A stretch of 64,000 bases of DNA from Rhodospirillaceae bacterium (GCA_016712715.1 JADJQM010000003.1:744001-808000), one strand, 5' to 3'; positions 53,068 to 62,250 are shown, numbered from the stretch's first letter. Translations and numbers: made by a program. Notes: generated from the letters alone by a model not told the origin.

Positions 53068-55617
53068 TCAGAACTGGAAGCTGGTCGTGAGCAAGGCAGT
53101 GCGTCCCGGGCCGGGGGTCTGGAAACCACCACCGACCTGTTCGATATAGAACTCGTTGAAGATGTTGTTGACGTTGACCTGGATGTCGATGTTCTCGGTC
53201 AGGTGATAGGTCGCCATGGCATCGACCAGTATGTAATCGTCGATCTTTGATTCCGACTGATTGCCGAAACGATAGCGACGGCTGCTCATATAGGTGACGC
53301 CGGCGCCGAGATCGACGTCCCAGGGCAGCGCATAGGTGGTCCAGAACGACATCGAATGTTTGGGGACGTTGCGGAAGGTCGCGCCATCGGTGGCGGCCGT
53401 CGGTCCCTCTTCCAGGATCTTGTCCTGCATGTAGGTGTAGCCGGCGAAAACCGCCCACTCATCGGTGATGTTGCCGGCGACGCCCAGTTCGACGCCTTCG
53501 ACGCGCTGCTTGCCGAGGAGGACATAGTCGGGTTCTGCGGCCGTGCCCCGGTTCTGCCGGACGCCATCGCGATCGGTGCGGAACAAGGCTGCGCTCAGCA
53601 TCAGCCTTTCCTCGAACAGGTTCCACTTGGTGCCGATTTCGTAGGAGACCGATTCCTCAGGGTCGGCGCCGGCACCGTCCGAGGTAATGGCGACATCGGC
53701 CGCCAGCGGCGTGAACGACGTGCCATAGGCTGCGTAGATGCTGCCATAGGGAACCGGCTTGTAGTTGATGCCGGCCTTCCAGCTCAGCATGTTGTCGCTC
53801 TGCTCGAAATGGGTGGTGGCGCCGGTCGAAACAGTGTGCGTTGTTTGGGAAGCGTCGAACATTTCATAGCGGACGCCACCGCTGAGCTCGACCGTGTCCA
53901 GGAGGTTCATCGTCTCGAAGCCGTAGACGGCAACGGTATCGCCCTGATAGCCGATCTGGCTGGCCGGCGCCGAGGCGTCGGCGAGATCGCGGTCCGGATC
54001 CGGATCAAAAAAATCCGTGTTCGATGCGACCGACGAGTAGGTCTTGGTATCACGCTGCTCCAGGCTGTAGTCGATGCCGAGAACGAGCGCGTGATCGATA
54101 TACTCGGTGGTGGTGAACTCCGCGGTCGCCGTCGTCTGGTTGTTGATCGTGAAATTGTCATAGGTGCGCAGCCCGTGGTTCACGTTGACCGTCGGAAAGG
54201 TCACGCCACTGCTGTCGGTGCGAACATGGCCGGCGATGCCATAGAAATCGTCCCATTGCACCCGGAGGATGTTGTTGAAGGTCAACCAGTCGTCGGCTTC
54301 CCACTTGGCGCGCGCCGTGATGATGTCGGAATTGGTATCCTCGGTCGCCACGTCCGCGATGTGATAGAAATTGTTCCGATCGAAATCATTGTCGATGTTG
54401 TTGCTGGCTTTGGTCGGAATGCCATAGTCGGGCACACTGCTCGCTTCGAAATGCTCGTAACCCAGGGTCACTTCGAGCGGCGTACCGAGGCCGATTGCGA
54501 GCGACGGTGCAAATCCCCAGCGGTTGCTTTCGGTGACGTCGCGCTCGGCCACTTCGTTGTGGTGCCACACACCATTGACCCGAAAGGCCATACCTTCGGC
54601 ATATTCCTCCGGCGCCACCTGGTTGACGTCGATGGTGACACGGCGTGTATCGTCGGTACCGACCTGCGCGGAACCCGCATAGAAGCTCTCCAGCCCCGGC
54701 GTCTTGGTCACCTGGTTGATGCCGCCACTGATCGATCCGCGGCCGGCGGTGACCGAGGACGGTCCCTTGGTCACCTCGATCTGTTCGATATTGTAGACGT
54801 CGCGGAAGCTGCTGCTGGTGTTGTCGCGCAGGCCGTCCACCGAATTGTCGCTGCGATTGGCTTCGAAACCGCGGATGCGGAAGGTGTTGCCGCGGGTACC
54901 GCCCTCGCCCGACGCCACGGTGACGCCCGGCACGTTCTTGATGGCATCGCGCAGCGAGCTCTGACCGCGATCCTTCAACACCTTCTGTGGGACGACGACG
55001 ATGGTCTGCGGCGTATCCAGCAATGGCTGGGTGTATTTGTTGGAACCGATGCGCAGCGGCTGGTAGCCCTCGCTCAATGGCGGGGCGGCTTCAGCGCTGT
55101 CCTCCACCGAAAGCGGCGCCAACTCGCCGTTGGCCGCCGTGCTGCGCTCCAGGGTCACGGTATTGTCGGCTGTCTGCCGATAGGCAAGGCCGGTCCCCGC
55201 GAGCAACGCCGCGAGCGCCTGATCCGGTGCCAGCGCACCGCTGAGCGGCGCCGAATTGAGGTCGGCGATGAGGGCCGCATCCGCGATGACGGCAATGCCG
55301 GTCGCTTCCGAGAAAGCAATCAACGCCTGGCCGAGTGGTTGGGCGGGGATGTTGAATTCGACCACGCCACCTGACTGCGCCACCTGCGTCACGAAAGTGT
55401 CCATCCGCAGGGCATCGCCGCTGGAAATCTCGCTCAGGCGCTTCTGCCAGTCAGTGCCCGGCGTTGCCTCCTCCGCCTGTGCGTGCCCCGACCCGGCGAT
55501 CGCCGCCCCCCCCAGCAACATCGCCACATTGAGGTTGAACTTGCCCCCGCGCGCCCGCGCCGATTTGTGCGCAGCCCCACGCGCCCGCCCATCTTGATAC
55601 ATTGTTCGTCGCCCCAT
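53068..55617 (-). CDS. TonB-dependent siderophore receptor with STN signalling domain
   Basis: An 849-residue outer-membrane receptor. A signal peptide ends at GSGHAQA near residue 47. The STN domain (FNIPAQPLGQALIAFSEATGIAVIADAALIADL near 88-120, then LAPDQALAALLAGTGLAYRQ) marks it as a surface-signalling receptor. The plug follows with DTPQTIVVVPQKVLKDRG, DAIKNVPGVTV, NTFRIRGFEAN and EVTKGPSSVTAGRGSISGGIN. The barrel ends in a terminal Phe. It would import a ferric siderophore and signal to FecR. A second possible start is at 55602. A Fur-like box lies upstream. Confidence 0.93.
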   Translation of the reverse strand: MGRRTMYQDGRARGAAHKSARARGGKFNLNVAMLLGGAAIAGSGHAQAEEATPGTDWQKRLSEISSGDALRMDTFVTQVAQSGGVVEFNIPAQPLGQALIAFSEATGIAVIADAALIADLNSAPLSGALAPDQALAALLAGTGLAYRQTADNTVTLERSTAANGELAPLSVEDSAEAAPPLSEGYQPLRIGSNKYTQPLLDTPQTIVVVPQKVLKDRGQSSLRDAIKNVPGVTVASGEGGTRGNTFRIRGFEANRSDNSVDGLRDNTSSSFRDVYNIEQIEVTKGPSSVTAGRGSISGGINQVTKTPGLESFYAGSAQVGTDDTRRVTIDVNQVAPEEYAEGMAFRVNGVWHHNEVAERDVTESNRWGFAPSLAIGLGTPLEVTLGYEHFEASSVPDYGIPTKASNNIDNDFDRNNFYHIADVATEDTNSDIITARAKWEADDWLTFNNILRVQWDDFYGIAGHVRTDSSGVTFPTVNVNHGLRTYDNFTINNQTTATAEFTTTEYIDHALVLGIDYSLEQRDTKTYSSVASNTDFFDPDPDRDLADASAPASQIGYQGDTVAVYGFETMNLLDTVELSGGVRYEMFDASQTTHTVSTGATTHFEQSDNMLSWKAGINYKPVPYGSIYAAYGTSFTPLAADVAITSDGAGADPEESVSYEIGTKWNLFEERLMLSAALFRTDRDGVRQNRGTAAEPDYVLLGKQRVEGVELGVAGNITDEWAVFAGYTYMQDKILEEGPTAATDGATFRNVPKHSMSFWTTYALPWDVDLGAGVTYMSSRRYRFGNQSESKIDDYILVDAMATYHLTENIDIQVNVNNIFNEFYIEQVGGGFQTPGPGRTALLTTSFQF

Positions 55618-55653
55618 CCCACGGACCGGCTATTGGCCGGCTTCCCCTACAAA

Positions 55654-55668
55654 CGCGAATTATTCGCA
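55654..55668. promoter_or_regulatory. Fur-like box before the siderophore receptor
   Basis: CGCGAATTATTCGCA includes the perfect 6-1-6 palindrome GCGAAT-T-ATTCGC, 37-51 bases upstream of the receptor start. It differs from the classical box by C for G in the arms, as do the other boxes of this window. Confidence 0.65.
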
Positions 55669-55768
55669 TTTGCATCACGACCTCTAGGACGACTGCGACT
55701 GGCAGGACCATTACAAAGATTCTTAAGATTCTTTCGGTCGGACACGGTCGCTGGCCGGAGGCGACCCG

Positions 55769-56707
55769 TCAGGCGCTGATAAGGACCGTGAGGGCAGACC
55801 CAAAATTCAACGATTTCAAAGAGAAGGTCTCGGCGATGGCCAGCAGTGCCGCGTCTCCGCCATCGGATTTGAAGGTGCCAGTCACCAGCAAATCGTCGAG
55901 CCGCGGGTCGCCGATCAGGACACGGCCGGCACGATGGCGGTTGATGTCATCGACGACATCGACCAGCAGGGCACGGTCGAAGATCAGCCACCCGTCGCGC
56001 CAGGGGGCGATGCGATAGGCCGGCAACACACGGGGTTGCTCGACCAGGACGGGGCCAAGGGCAAGCTCGGTATTCGGCCCCATTTCCAGCGCGCCGCCGC
56101 TCTGCCGCCTGACCAGAACGCGGCCGGACTCCACCGCCACCAAGGCGCGCCGCCGCTCCAGCTTCAGGTTGAAGCTGGCTGTTGCGGCCTGCACCCTGCC
56201 AAAGGGCAGACGCAGGATTACTTCCGCGCCGGCCGCACGCTCGGTCGTCACAAACATCTGGCCCTTGCGCAGCTCAGCCATGGGATGCGGTTCGCCGGGC
56301 GCCATATCGATGGCGGAGAGGCTGTCGAGTTCGAGCGAGGCATTTGCCGCGAAAATCACGCGCCGGTGTTCGCCCCGCTCGGTCGCAACATCGCCGATGC
56401 GCCATTGGCTCCAGCCGACTGCGCCCGCCAAGGCGGAAAGACCAGCGCCCACAAGCACATGACGACGGCTTAAAACTCGCTGCGGCGCAGGGGCTATCTC
56501 GGTTCGGCGCGGATCAGGCAGCGTGTTGAGGCTGTCCCAGATGGCGCCCATCTCCTGCATCGCCGCAGCATGATCCGGCTGCTGCTGGAGCCAGTCGGCG
56601 AAGGCGACGCGCTCGGCATCCGACAAGGCCGGATCGCGCAGGCGCGCAAACCAGGTCGCGGCCTCGTCCGCCGTGGCGGCCGTGTCGGTGGGATGGGCGC
56701 GCGCCAT
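55769..56707 (-). CDS. fecR: FecR-type anti-sigma factor/signal transducer
   Basis: A 312-residue protein. The N-terminal DUF4880 region DEAATWFARLRDPALSDAERVAFADWLQQQPDHAAAM near 14-49 binds the sigma factor; one transmembrane helix near 88-103 (LVGAGLSALAGAVGW) leads to a periplasmic FecR domain (GEHRRVIFAANASLELDSLSAIDM, LRKGQMFVTTERAAGAEVILRLPFGRVQAATASFN). It relays the signal from the STN receptor to FecI. The gene lies between receptor and sigma genes in the usual order. Confidence 0.92.
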   Translation of the reverse strand: MARAHPTDTAATADEAATWFARLRDPALSDAERVAFADWLQQQPDHAAAMQEMGAIWDSLNTLPDPRRTEIAPAPQRVLSRRHVLVGAGLSALAGAVGWSQWRIGDVATERGEHRRVIFAANASLELDSLSAIDMAPGEPHPMAELRKGQMFVTTERAAGAEVILRLPFGRVQAATASFNLKLERRRALVAVESGRVLVRRQSGGALEMGPNTELALGPVLVEQPRVLPAYRIAPWRDGWLIFDRALLVDVVDDINRHRAGRVLIGDPRLDDLLVTGTFKSDGGDAALLAIAETFSLKSLNFGSALTVLISA

Positions 56708-56791
56708 ACTGGTCCTGCCGATGATGTTCCCTTGTCCCTAATAGACGAATGGGGACGAGATCCGATTACTCCAGGTGGGAAAAAATTTTGC

Positions 56792-57301
56792 CTAGCTGCC
56801 ATTGCCCCGATGCCGCAGCAGCGCCGCACGGCAATGGGCCAGCGAACGCACCATATGAACCACCACGGTATTCTTCGCAATTCCGAGGCGCGTGGCGATC
56901 TCGGCATAGCTCAACTGGTCGATCTTGTGGAGCAGGAACACCTCTCGTCCACGCGGTGGCAGGCTGGCGATCGCCTGTTCCAGGACCCGGAGTTCCTCGC
57001 GCGATAAAGCGCTGCGCTCGGCCGAGGGCTGTGGATCGGCAAAATCCGCGATCGCCTGTTCCTCGCCGGTGCTGGTCTGCTGGCGGCGACGGTGGCGGTT
57101 GTGATCGATGGCGAGATTGGCTGCCGTGCGGAAGAGATACGCCCTGGCGTCGACGGCATCCGGGGCGTGATCCGAGCGCATCACCCGATAGAACGCTTCC
57201 TGTGCCAGGTCTGCCGCTGCCTCCTGGCTCGCGACGCGGCGCGTCAGGAACAGGCGCAAGTCCTTGGCATATATGCGAAAAAGGTTGTCGAAATCGATCA
57301 T
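56792..57301 (-). CDS. fecI: FecI-type ECF sigma factor
   Basis: A 169-residue ECF sigma factor. Region 2 is RIYAKDLRLFLTRRVASQEAAADLAQEAFYRVMRS with ARAYLFRTAANLAIDHNR near 9-69; region 4 is LEQAIASLPPRGREVFLLHKIDQLSYAEIATRLGIAKNTVVVHMVRSLAHCR near 106-157. It would transcribe the receptor operon upon siderophore sensing. A Fur-like box lies 52 bases upstream of the start. Confidence 0.93.
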   Translation of the reverse strand: MIDFDNLFRIYAKDLRLFLTRRVASQEAAADLAQEAFYRVMRSDHAPDAVDARAYLFRTAANLAIDHNRHRRRQQTSTGEEQAIADFADPQPSAERSALSREELRVLEQAIASLPPRGREVFLLHKIDQLSYAEIATRLGIAKNTVVVHMVRSLAHCRAALLRHRGNGS

Positions 57302-57352
57302 AGGTGCGGCCGGACTTCTCCACCGGGTGAGGTGGCCGCAATCTATCGATAA

Positions 57353-57367
57353 TGCGAATTAGTCGCA
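57353..57367. promoter_or_regulatory. Fur-like box before fecI
   Basis: TGCGAATTAGTCGCA: the left arm TGCGAAT equals that of the DUF2061 box, and TGCGA/TCGCA are inverted repeats. It sits between the nodT-like stop and the fecI start, in the only promoter space for fecI-fecR. Confidence 0.6.
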
Positions 57368-57387
57368 ATAAACTTATCAGGCGGGTT

Positions 57388-58860
57388 TCAGCCAGCGGCT
57401 GCCTTCTGGTCTTGCCAGCCGCCACCCAGTGCCTTGTAGAGGGTGACGATGGCCTGGAGTTGCTGCAGTTTGATCTGGCTCAGCGCATCCTGGGCGTCGA
57501 ACAGGGTGCGTTGCGCGTCAAGGAGGGTGATGAGGTCGTCGGTACCGCCCTTGTAGCGCGCGCTGACGATGCGGAAGGCGATGTCGGCCTGCTCGACCTG
57601 GACCTGCTGCAGGCGATACTGCTCATCCAGCGCATCGACGGCGCCCAGCGCATTCTCGACCTCCGAAAACGCCGTGATGATGACGCTGCGGTAGCTGAGG
57701 ATCAGTTCCTTGCGCTGCGCCTCAGTAAGATCGGCATCCGCCGCCAGTTTTCCGCCATCGAAGATCGGCTGCATGATGCTGCCGGCAACGCTGTAAGCGG
57801 CGCCGGCCGGCCCGAACAACGTGGAGAGCACCGCGGTCTCCAGGCTGAGCGCGCCGGAGAGATCGACACTGGGCAGCATGGCAGCCCGCGCCGCCACGAC
57901 ATTGGCGTCCGCTGCGGCGAGATTGGCCTCGGCCTGGGCGATGTCCGGCCGGCGTTGCAGCAGGGCGGAGGGGATGCCGCTGGTAATCGGCGGGACCGGG
58001 AGTTCCGTGAGGGACCTGCCCATGATCTTGAGGTCTTCCGGGTTGCGCCCAAGCAACACAGCCAGCGCATTGAGGCTTTCGCGCTCCTGCTGGATGAGTG
58101 GGGCCAGAACTGCTTCCTGCGCCGCCACCACGCCGGTCTGCTGTGCGAGATCCGCTGGCGACACCGCGCCCAGCCGCGCCTTCGCCTCCACCACGCGCAG
58201 CACGTCGCGGGCATTGGCGAGGTTGTTGTCGGCGATGGCGATCTGATCGCGCAAAGACAGGATCTGCAGATAGGTGGTGGCGACCGCGGTGGTCGCGGTC
58301 AGCGCCACGGTTTGCTGGTCGTATTCGCTGGCGCGGAGCGATTCCTGTGCTGCCGTCCGGTTGGCGCGGTTGCGGCCCCAGAAATCGACCTCATAGGAGG
58401 CCGAGAGCGAGAGGCCGTAGGATTCGGTATGCAGCGACGAGCCGCTGCTGCCGCTTGAACTGCCGTTGCTGTTGCCGCTGCTGCCGGAATTGCGTTCCTT
58501 GGCGGCGGCACTCTCATCAAGTGGGCCATTGCGCGAGACATCCGCACCCAGGGAAAGCTGCGGCCAAAGGCTGGACGACGTCGAGCGCATTTGTGCCTCC
58601 GCCTGTTCGACCCGGGCGGCGGCCATGCCGATGTCGAGATTGTCGGCCTTGGCGGCGAGAATGAGGCTGTCGAGTTCGGGACTGCCGAAGCGGCGCCACC
58701 AATCGGCGGCCGGCCAGATCTCGGCTGTGGCGGGCACCGGTGCCACCCAGGCGACCGGCGTCTTGATCGGCGGCTCGGTCGGATCGGCGAGCAGATCGCA
58801 GCCGGCGAGCAGCAGGGTCGAGGCGAGCAGGACGGATAGGAGACGCATCGTTGTTCTCAT
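57388..58860 (-). CDS. Outer-membrane efflux lipoprotein of the NodT/TolC type
   Basis: A 490-residue outer-membrane factor. A lipobox LLLAGC gives Cys21, and duplicated TolC-like helical repeats follow (LDSLILAAKADNLDIGMAAARVEQAEAQM; RRPDIAQAEANLAAADANVVAARAAMLPSVDLSGAL). A low-complexity loop, GSSGNSNGSSSGSSGSS, near residues 128-144 lies where an extracellular or equatorial loop would be. It forms the exit duct for the MacA-MacB pump encoded upstream; starts ATGA-overlapping with macB. Confidence 0.9.
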   Translation of the reverse strand: MRTTMRLLSVLLASTLLLAGCDLLADPTEPPIKTPVAWVAPVPATAEIWPAADWWRRFGSPELDSLILAAKADNLDIGMAAARVEQAEAQMRSTSSSLWPQLSLGADVSRNGPLDESAAAKERNSGSSGNSNGSSSGSSGSSLHTESYGLSLSASYEVDFWGRNRANRTAAQESLRASEYDQQTVALTATTAVATTYLQILSLRDQIAIADNNLANARDVLRVVEAKARLGAVSPADLAQQTGVVAAQEAVLAPLIQQERESLNALAVLLGRNPEDLKIMGRSLTELPVPPITSGIPSALLQRRPDIAQAEANLAAADANVVAARAAMLPSVDLSGALSLETAVLSTLFGPAGAAYSVAGSIMQPIFDGGKLAADADLTEAQRKELILSYRSVIITAFSEVENALGAVDALDEQYRLQQVQVEQADIAFRIVSARYKGGTDDLITLLDAQRTLFDAQDALSQIKLQQLQAIVTLYKALGGGWQDQKAAAG

Positions 58861-60851
58861 TCGCTGGCCAGTGCTTTGACCGGATTCATGCGGGCGGCCT
58901 TGATCGCGGGCGCCATGCCGAAGACGAGGCCCACGGCGGCGGCGCAGGCAAAGGCCAGCACGATGGTCGGCACGGAAAACTGGATGCTCATGCCGAAGGC
59001 GCCGATGATGATGGCGGCGATGATGCCGAGCGCCACACCGATGAGGCCGCCGAGCGCCGAGACGATCACCGCCTCCACCAGGAATTGCTGCAGGATGTTG
59101 CGTGTGCGGGCGCCGGTCGCCATGCGGATGCCGATCTCCCGCGTGCGTTCGGTGACGCTCACCAACATGATGTTCATGACGCCGATGCCGCCCACCACCA
59201 GCGAGATGGCGGCGATCGAGCCCAGCAGGATGGTCATGGTGCCCGCGGTGGCGGTCGCCGCCTCGACGATCGCCGCCATGTTGCGCACCTGGAAGTCTTC
59301 CAGCCGGTGGCGGTCGATGAGCAGTGCCGTGATCTTGGCCTGCGAATCCTCCATCATCGATTCATCGGCGACCGACACGGTGATCGAGCGCAATTTGGTC
59401 TGGCCGAACAGGCGCAGACTGGCCGTGCTCAGCGGCACGAAGACATTGTCGTCCATATCCTGGCCGAAGGCGGCGGCACCCTTGGGCGCCATCACGCCGA
59501 TGACCTGGAACGGCACATTGCTGATGAGCACCACCTGCCCCACCGGTTCGACGCCAACGGGGAAGAGGTTCTTCACCACCGTCTGGCCCAGAACGGCGAC
59601 GGCAGCGATCGCGGTCACGTCTTCATCTGTGAAGAAGGTGCCTTGCGCCATCTTCCAGTCGCGGATGATCGGCAGGCCGTCATTGGTGCCGGTGACCTGG
59701 GTCAGGTAATCGGCATTACCATAGCGCAGGGTGACGCTGCCATTCATTTCCGGCACCGCGGCACGGATGTTGGAAAGTGTCTCGATCGCATCGGCATCGG
59801 CCGCCACCAGCGAGGTGACGCCGGCGGCCGAGGGGCCGCGCTGGTTCGGCATGCCCGGGCGGATGACAAGCTGGTTGGAGCCCATGGCATTGATGCGCGC
59901 CATCACGTCCTGCTTGGCGCCCTCGCCCACCGCCATCATGGCGACGACCGAGCCCACGCCGATGACGATGCCGAGCAGGGTGAGGATCGTGCGCAGCAGG
60001 TTGCGGCGGAGCGCGCGAAGCGCCATCTTGGCGGCCTCGCAGGCATCGGCGAGAAGACCGATCCGGCCGGTGCCGGCCAGCGCAAAATCGCCGCTGGTCG
60101 CAGGGAGACTGGCGAGATCACGGGTGCCGCTGTCGGATGAAATGACACCATCGGCGATTTCGATGAGCCGGTCGGCATGGGCCGCGACGTCATGATCATG
60201 GGTCACCAGGATGATGGTATGACCGGCGTCGGCCAATTGCCGCAGCAGGGCCATCACCTCGGCACCGGAGCGACTATCAAGCGCGCCGGTCGGTTCGTCG
60301 GCGAGGATGATGCGTCCGCCGTTCATCAGCGCCCGGGCGATGGAGACGCGCTGCTGCTGGCCGCCGGAGAGCTGCATCTGCCGGTGATCGAGACGGTCGG
60401 CGAGGCCCAGACCGGTGAGCAGCATCTCGGCGCGTTCATGCCGGTCGACTCGCGCAAGGCCCGCATAGATGCCGGGGATCTCGACATTCTCCAGCGCGGT
60501 CGCGGTGCCGATGAGGTTGTAGCTCTGGAACACGAAGCCGAAGGCGTCGCGGCGCAGTTCGGCCAATTCGTCGCGGTCGAGGTCGGCGGTGTTACGCCCG
60601 CCGAAGGCATAGCTGCCGGAACTCGGCTGATCGAGACAGCCAAGGATGTTCACGAGCGTCGACTTGCCGGAACCCGACGCACCCATGATGGCGACGAATT
60701 CGCCCCGATGGATGGCGAGTGAGACGCCATGCAGCACCTCCACCGCATAGCCGCCGCCGGTGACATAGGTCTTGCGCACATCGCGGATGTCGATGAGCGG
60801 CGTTACGCCCAGCTGCGGTAGCGCTTCTTCGGGAAGGCGAGCAATGTTCAT
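58857..60851 (-). CDS. macB: MacB-type ABC export ATPase/permease
   Basis: A 664-residue fused ABC protein. The N-terminal ATPase has MGASGSGKSTLVNILGCLD near residues 55-73, LSGGQQQRVSIARAL near 160-174 and LADEPTGALD near 183-192. A first helix near 290 is followed by a large periplasmic MacB domain and three C-terminal helices with MATGARTRNILQQFLVEAVIVSALGGLIGV. MacB drives export through MacA and an outer-membrane duct; near siderophore receptors, as in PvdRT-OpmQ, such pumps recycle or secrete siderophores. Confidence 0.92.
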   Translation of the reverse strand: MNIARLPEEALPQLGVTPLIDIRDVRKTYVTGGGYAVEVLHGVSLAIHRGEFVAIMGASGSGKSTLVNILGCLDQPSSGSYAFGGRNTADLDRDELAELRRDAFGFVFQSYNLIGTATALENVEIPGIYAGLARVDRHERAEMLLTGLGLADRLDHRQMQLSGGQQQRVSIARALMNGGRIILADEPTGALDSRSGAEVMALLRQLADAGHTIILVTHDHDVAAHADRLIEIADGVISSDSGTRDLASLPATSGDFALAGTGRIGLLADACEAAKMALRALRRNLLRTILTLLGIVIGVGSVVAMMAVGEGAKQDVMARINAMGSNQLVIRPGMPNQRGPSAAGVTSLVAADADAIETLSNIRAAVPEMNGSVTLRYGNADYLTQVTGTNDGLPIIRDWKMAQGTFFTDEDVTAIAAVAVLGQTVVKNLFPVGVEPVGQVVLISNVPFQVIGVMAPKGAAAFGQDMDDNVFVPLSTASLRLFGQTKLRSITVSVADESMMEDSQAKITALLIDRHRLEDFQVRNMAAIVEAATATAGTMTILLGSIAAISLVVGGIGVMNIMLVSVTERTREIGIRMATGARTRNILQQFLVEAVIVSALGGLIGVALGIIAAIIIGAFGMSIQFSVPTIVLAFACAAAVGLVFGMAPAIKAARMNPVKALASE

Positions 60852-60867
60852 GTTCGAAATTCTCGAC

Positions 60868-60957
60868 CGTCATGCCCGGGCTTGGCCCGGGCATCCACGA
60901 GTTTGCGAGTGCGATAGAGAAAGTCGTGGATCCCCGCACCAAATGCGGGGATGACGG
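60868..60957. repeat. Dispersed palindromic repeat between macA and macB
   Basis: CGTCATGCCCGGGC TTGGCCCGGGCATCCACG and CGTGGATCCCCGCA CCAAATGCGGGGATGACG form two inner hairpins and mirror each other at the ends (CGTCAT... ATGACG). This is a repeat type common in Alphaproteobacteria. It separates macA from macB by 121 bases in what would otherwise be a continuous operon. Confidence 0.8.
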
Positions 60958-60972
60958 TGATAGGGAGCTTCA

Positions 60973-62250
60973 TCACGGAAAGCCCCGCAACGCGCTGCGG
61001 TTGCCGCCGGGGGCGGCGGCTTCCTCGCTGTTGCGCTGGCCGACCACCACCCTGTCGCCGGGCGCCAGGCCTTCCAGCACTTCGGCGACACTGCGGTTCT
61101 TGACACCGATCTTCACATCGCGTGGTGCGAAACTGCCGTCGGCCTGGGCGAGGAGCACCTGATGGGTCTTGTCAGGTCCCGAGCGCAAAGCGACGCTGGG
61201 CACGGTGATCGCGTTCTTGGCTTCCGCCACCATGAAGGTGACCTGGGCGCTCATCTGCGTCATCAGGCGCTGATCGGGATTGGCGACGTCGAACAGCGCG
61301 TTATAGAGGATGACGCCGTTTACCTCTTCAGGTGTTGGCAATATCTGGTGCAGCACGCCGCTCCAATTGCGTTCCGGCTGGCCGAGCGTGGTGAAGGTCG
61401 CAACCATGCCGAGATCAAGACGCGAAATATCCGCCTCCGACACCTGGGCTTTCACGGTCATCGTGTTGAGATCGGCGATCCGCATCAGGAGCGGCGCCGA
61501 TTGATTGGCGTTCAAGGTCTGGCCGAGACGCGCATCCAGGCTCACCACCGTACCCGACATGGGCGCGAAGATGCGGGTGTAACCGAGATTGGCCTCGTCA
61601 CCCTCAAGCTCGGACTGGGTCTGCTGGATCTGCGCCTTGATAGCGGCGATCTGGGCCTTGGCGGCACGGAGATTGGCATCCGCCGTGTCCAGCGCATCCT
61701 GGCTGGTCGCGTCCGCAGCCATCAGGCCGGACTCGCGCTTGAATTGTTCGCTTGCGAGCTGAAGCTGCGCCTGGCGCTCGTCAAGCTGAGCGCGGAGATT
61801 AAGCAATTGCGCCTGGTTGGCGGCGACCTGGGATTTCAGGACGGCAGCGTCGAGCTCGGCCAGGAGTGCGCCTTTTTCCACCTCGTCGCCGACATCGACC
61901 GGGAGATTCACGATCTGCCCGGAGACTTGGGCGCCGACATCGACATAGTCGCGTGGCTCGATTTCGCCGACCGCAGAGACCGTATCCGTAACGTCGCCTA
62001 CCGCGACGTCGGCAAGAATGTACTGGCTGCCGGGCGCGGCTTTTTCGCGGTTCATGAACCAATAGGTGCCACCGCCGGCACTGAGCACGAGCAGCGCAAG
62101 GACCACCCAGGGCCAGCGCGCAGGCCTGCGCCGGATGCGCGGCGCGTGAACACCCGGCGTGAAACCGGCGTTCAGAATCGGGTCGGCACGGCTGGTGCTG
62201 TCCAGCGGCTTGCCGGGGCGGATGGTTCGAGACTCTGGGGTAACGGTCAT
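60973..62250 (-). CDS. macA: MacA-type periplasmic adaptor (RND/HlyD family)
   Basis: A 425-residue membrane-fusion protein. One membrane helix near residues 45-62 (WPWVVLALLVLSAGGGTYWFM) is followed by a lipoyl half (SAVGEIEPRDYVDVGAQVSGQIVNLPVDVGDEVEKGALLAELD), a coiled coil (ANLRAAKAQIAAIKAQIQQTQSELEGDEANL region near 175-215), then the second lipoyl half (RIFAPMSGTVVSLDARLGQTLNANQSAPLLMRI). It links MacB to the NodT-like duct. Residues 1-40 are a Pro/Arg-rich cytoplasmic tail. Confidence 0.92.
   Translation of the reverse strand: MTVTPESRTIRPGKPLDSTSRADPILNAGFTPGVHAPRIRRRPARWPWVVLALLVLSAGGGTYWFMNREKAAPGSQYILADVAVGDVTDTVSAVGEIEPRDYVDVGAQVSGQIVNLPVDVGDEVEKGALLAELDAAVLKSQVAANQAQLLNLRAQLDERQAQLQLASEQFKRESGLMAADATSQDALDTADANLRAAKAQIAAIKAQIQQTQSELEGDEANLGYTRIFAPMSGTVVSLDARLGQTLNANQSAPLLMRIADLNTMTVKAQVSEADISRLDLGMVATFTTLGQPERNWSGVLHQILPTPEEVNGVILYNALFDVANPDQRLMTQMSAQVTFMVAEAKNAITVPSVALRSGPDKTHQVLLAQADGSFAPRDVKIGVKNRSVAEVLEGLAPGDRVVVGQRNSEEAAAPGGNRSALRGFP

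Noticed and set aside
53356..55374. A 672-codon open frame on the plus strand opposite the siderophore receptor
   Set aside because: Composition is the mirror of the receptor gene (His/Gly/Val/Arg-rich, no motifs); the minus-strand protein has clear STN, plug and barrel signatures.
58851..60140. A 429-codon plus-strand frame opposite macB
   Set aside because: Antisense shadow rich in Asp/His; MacB motifs are on the minus strand.
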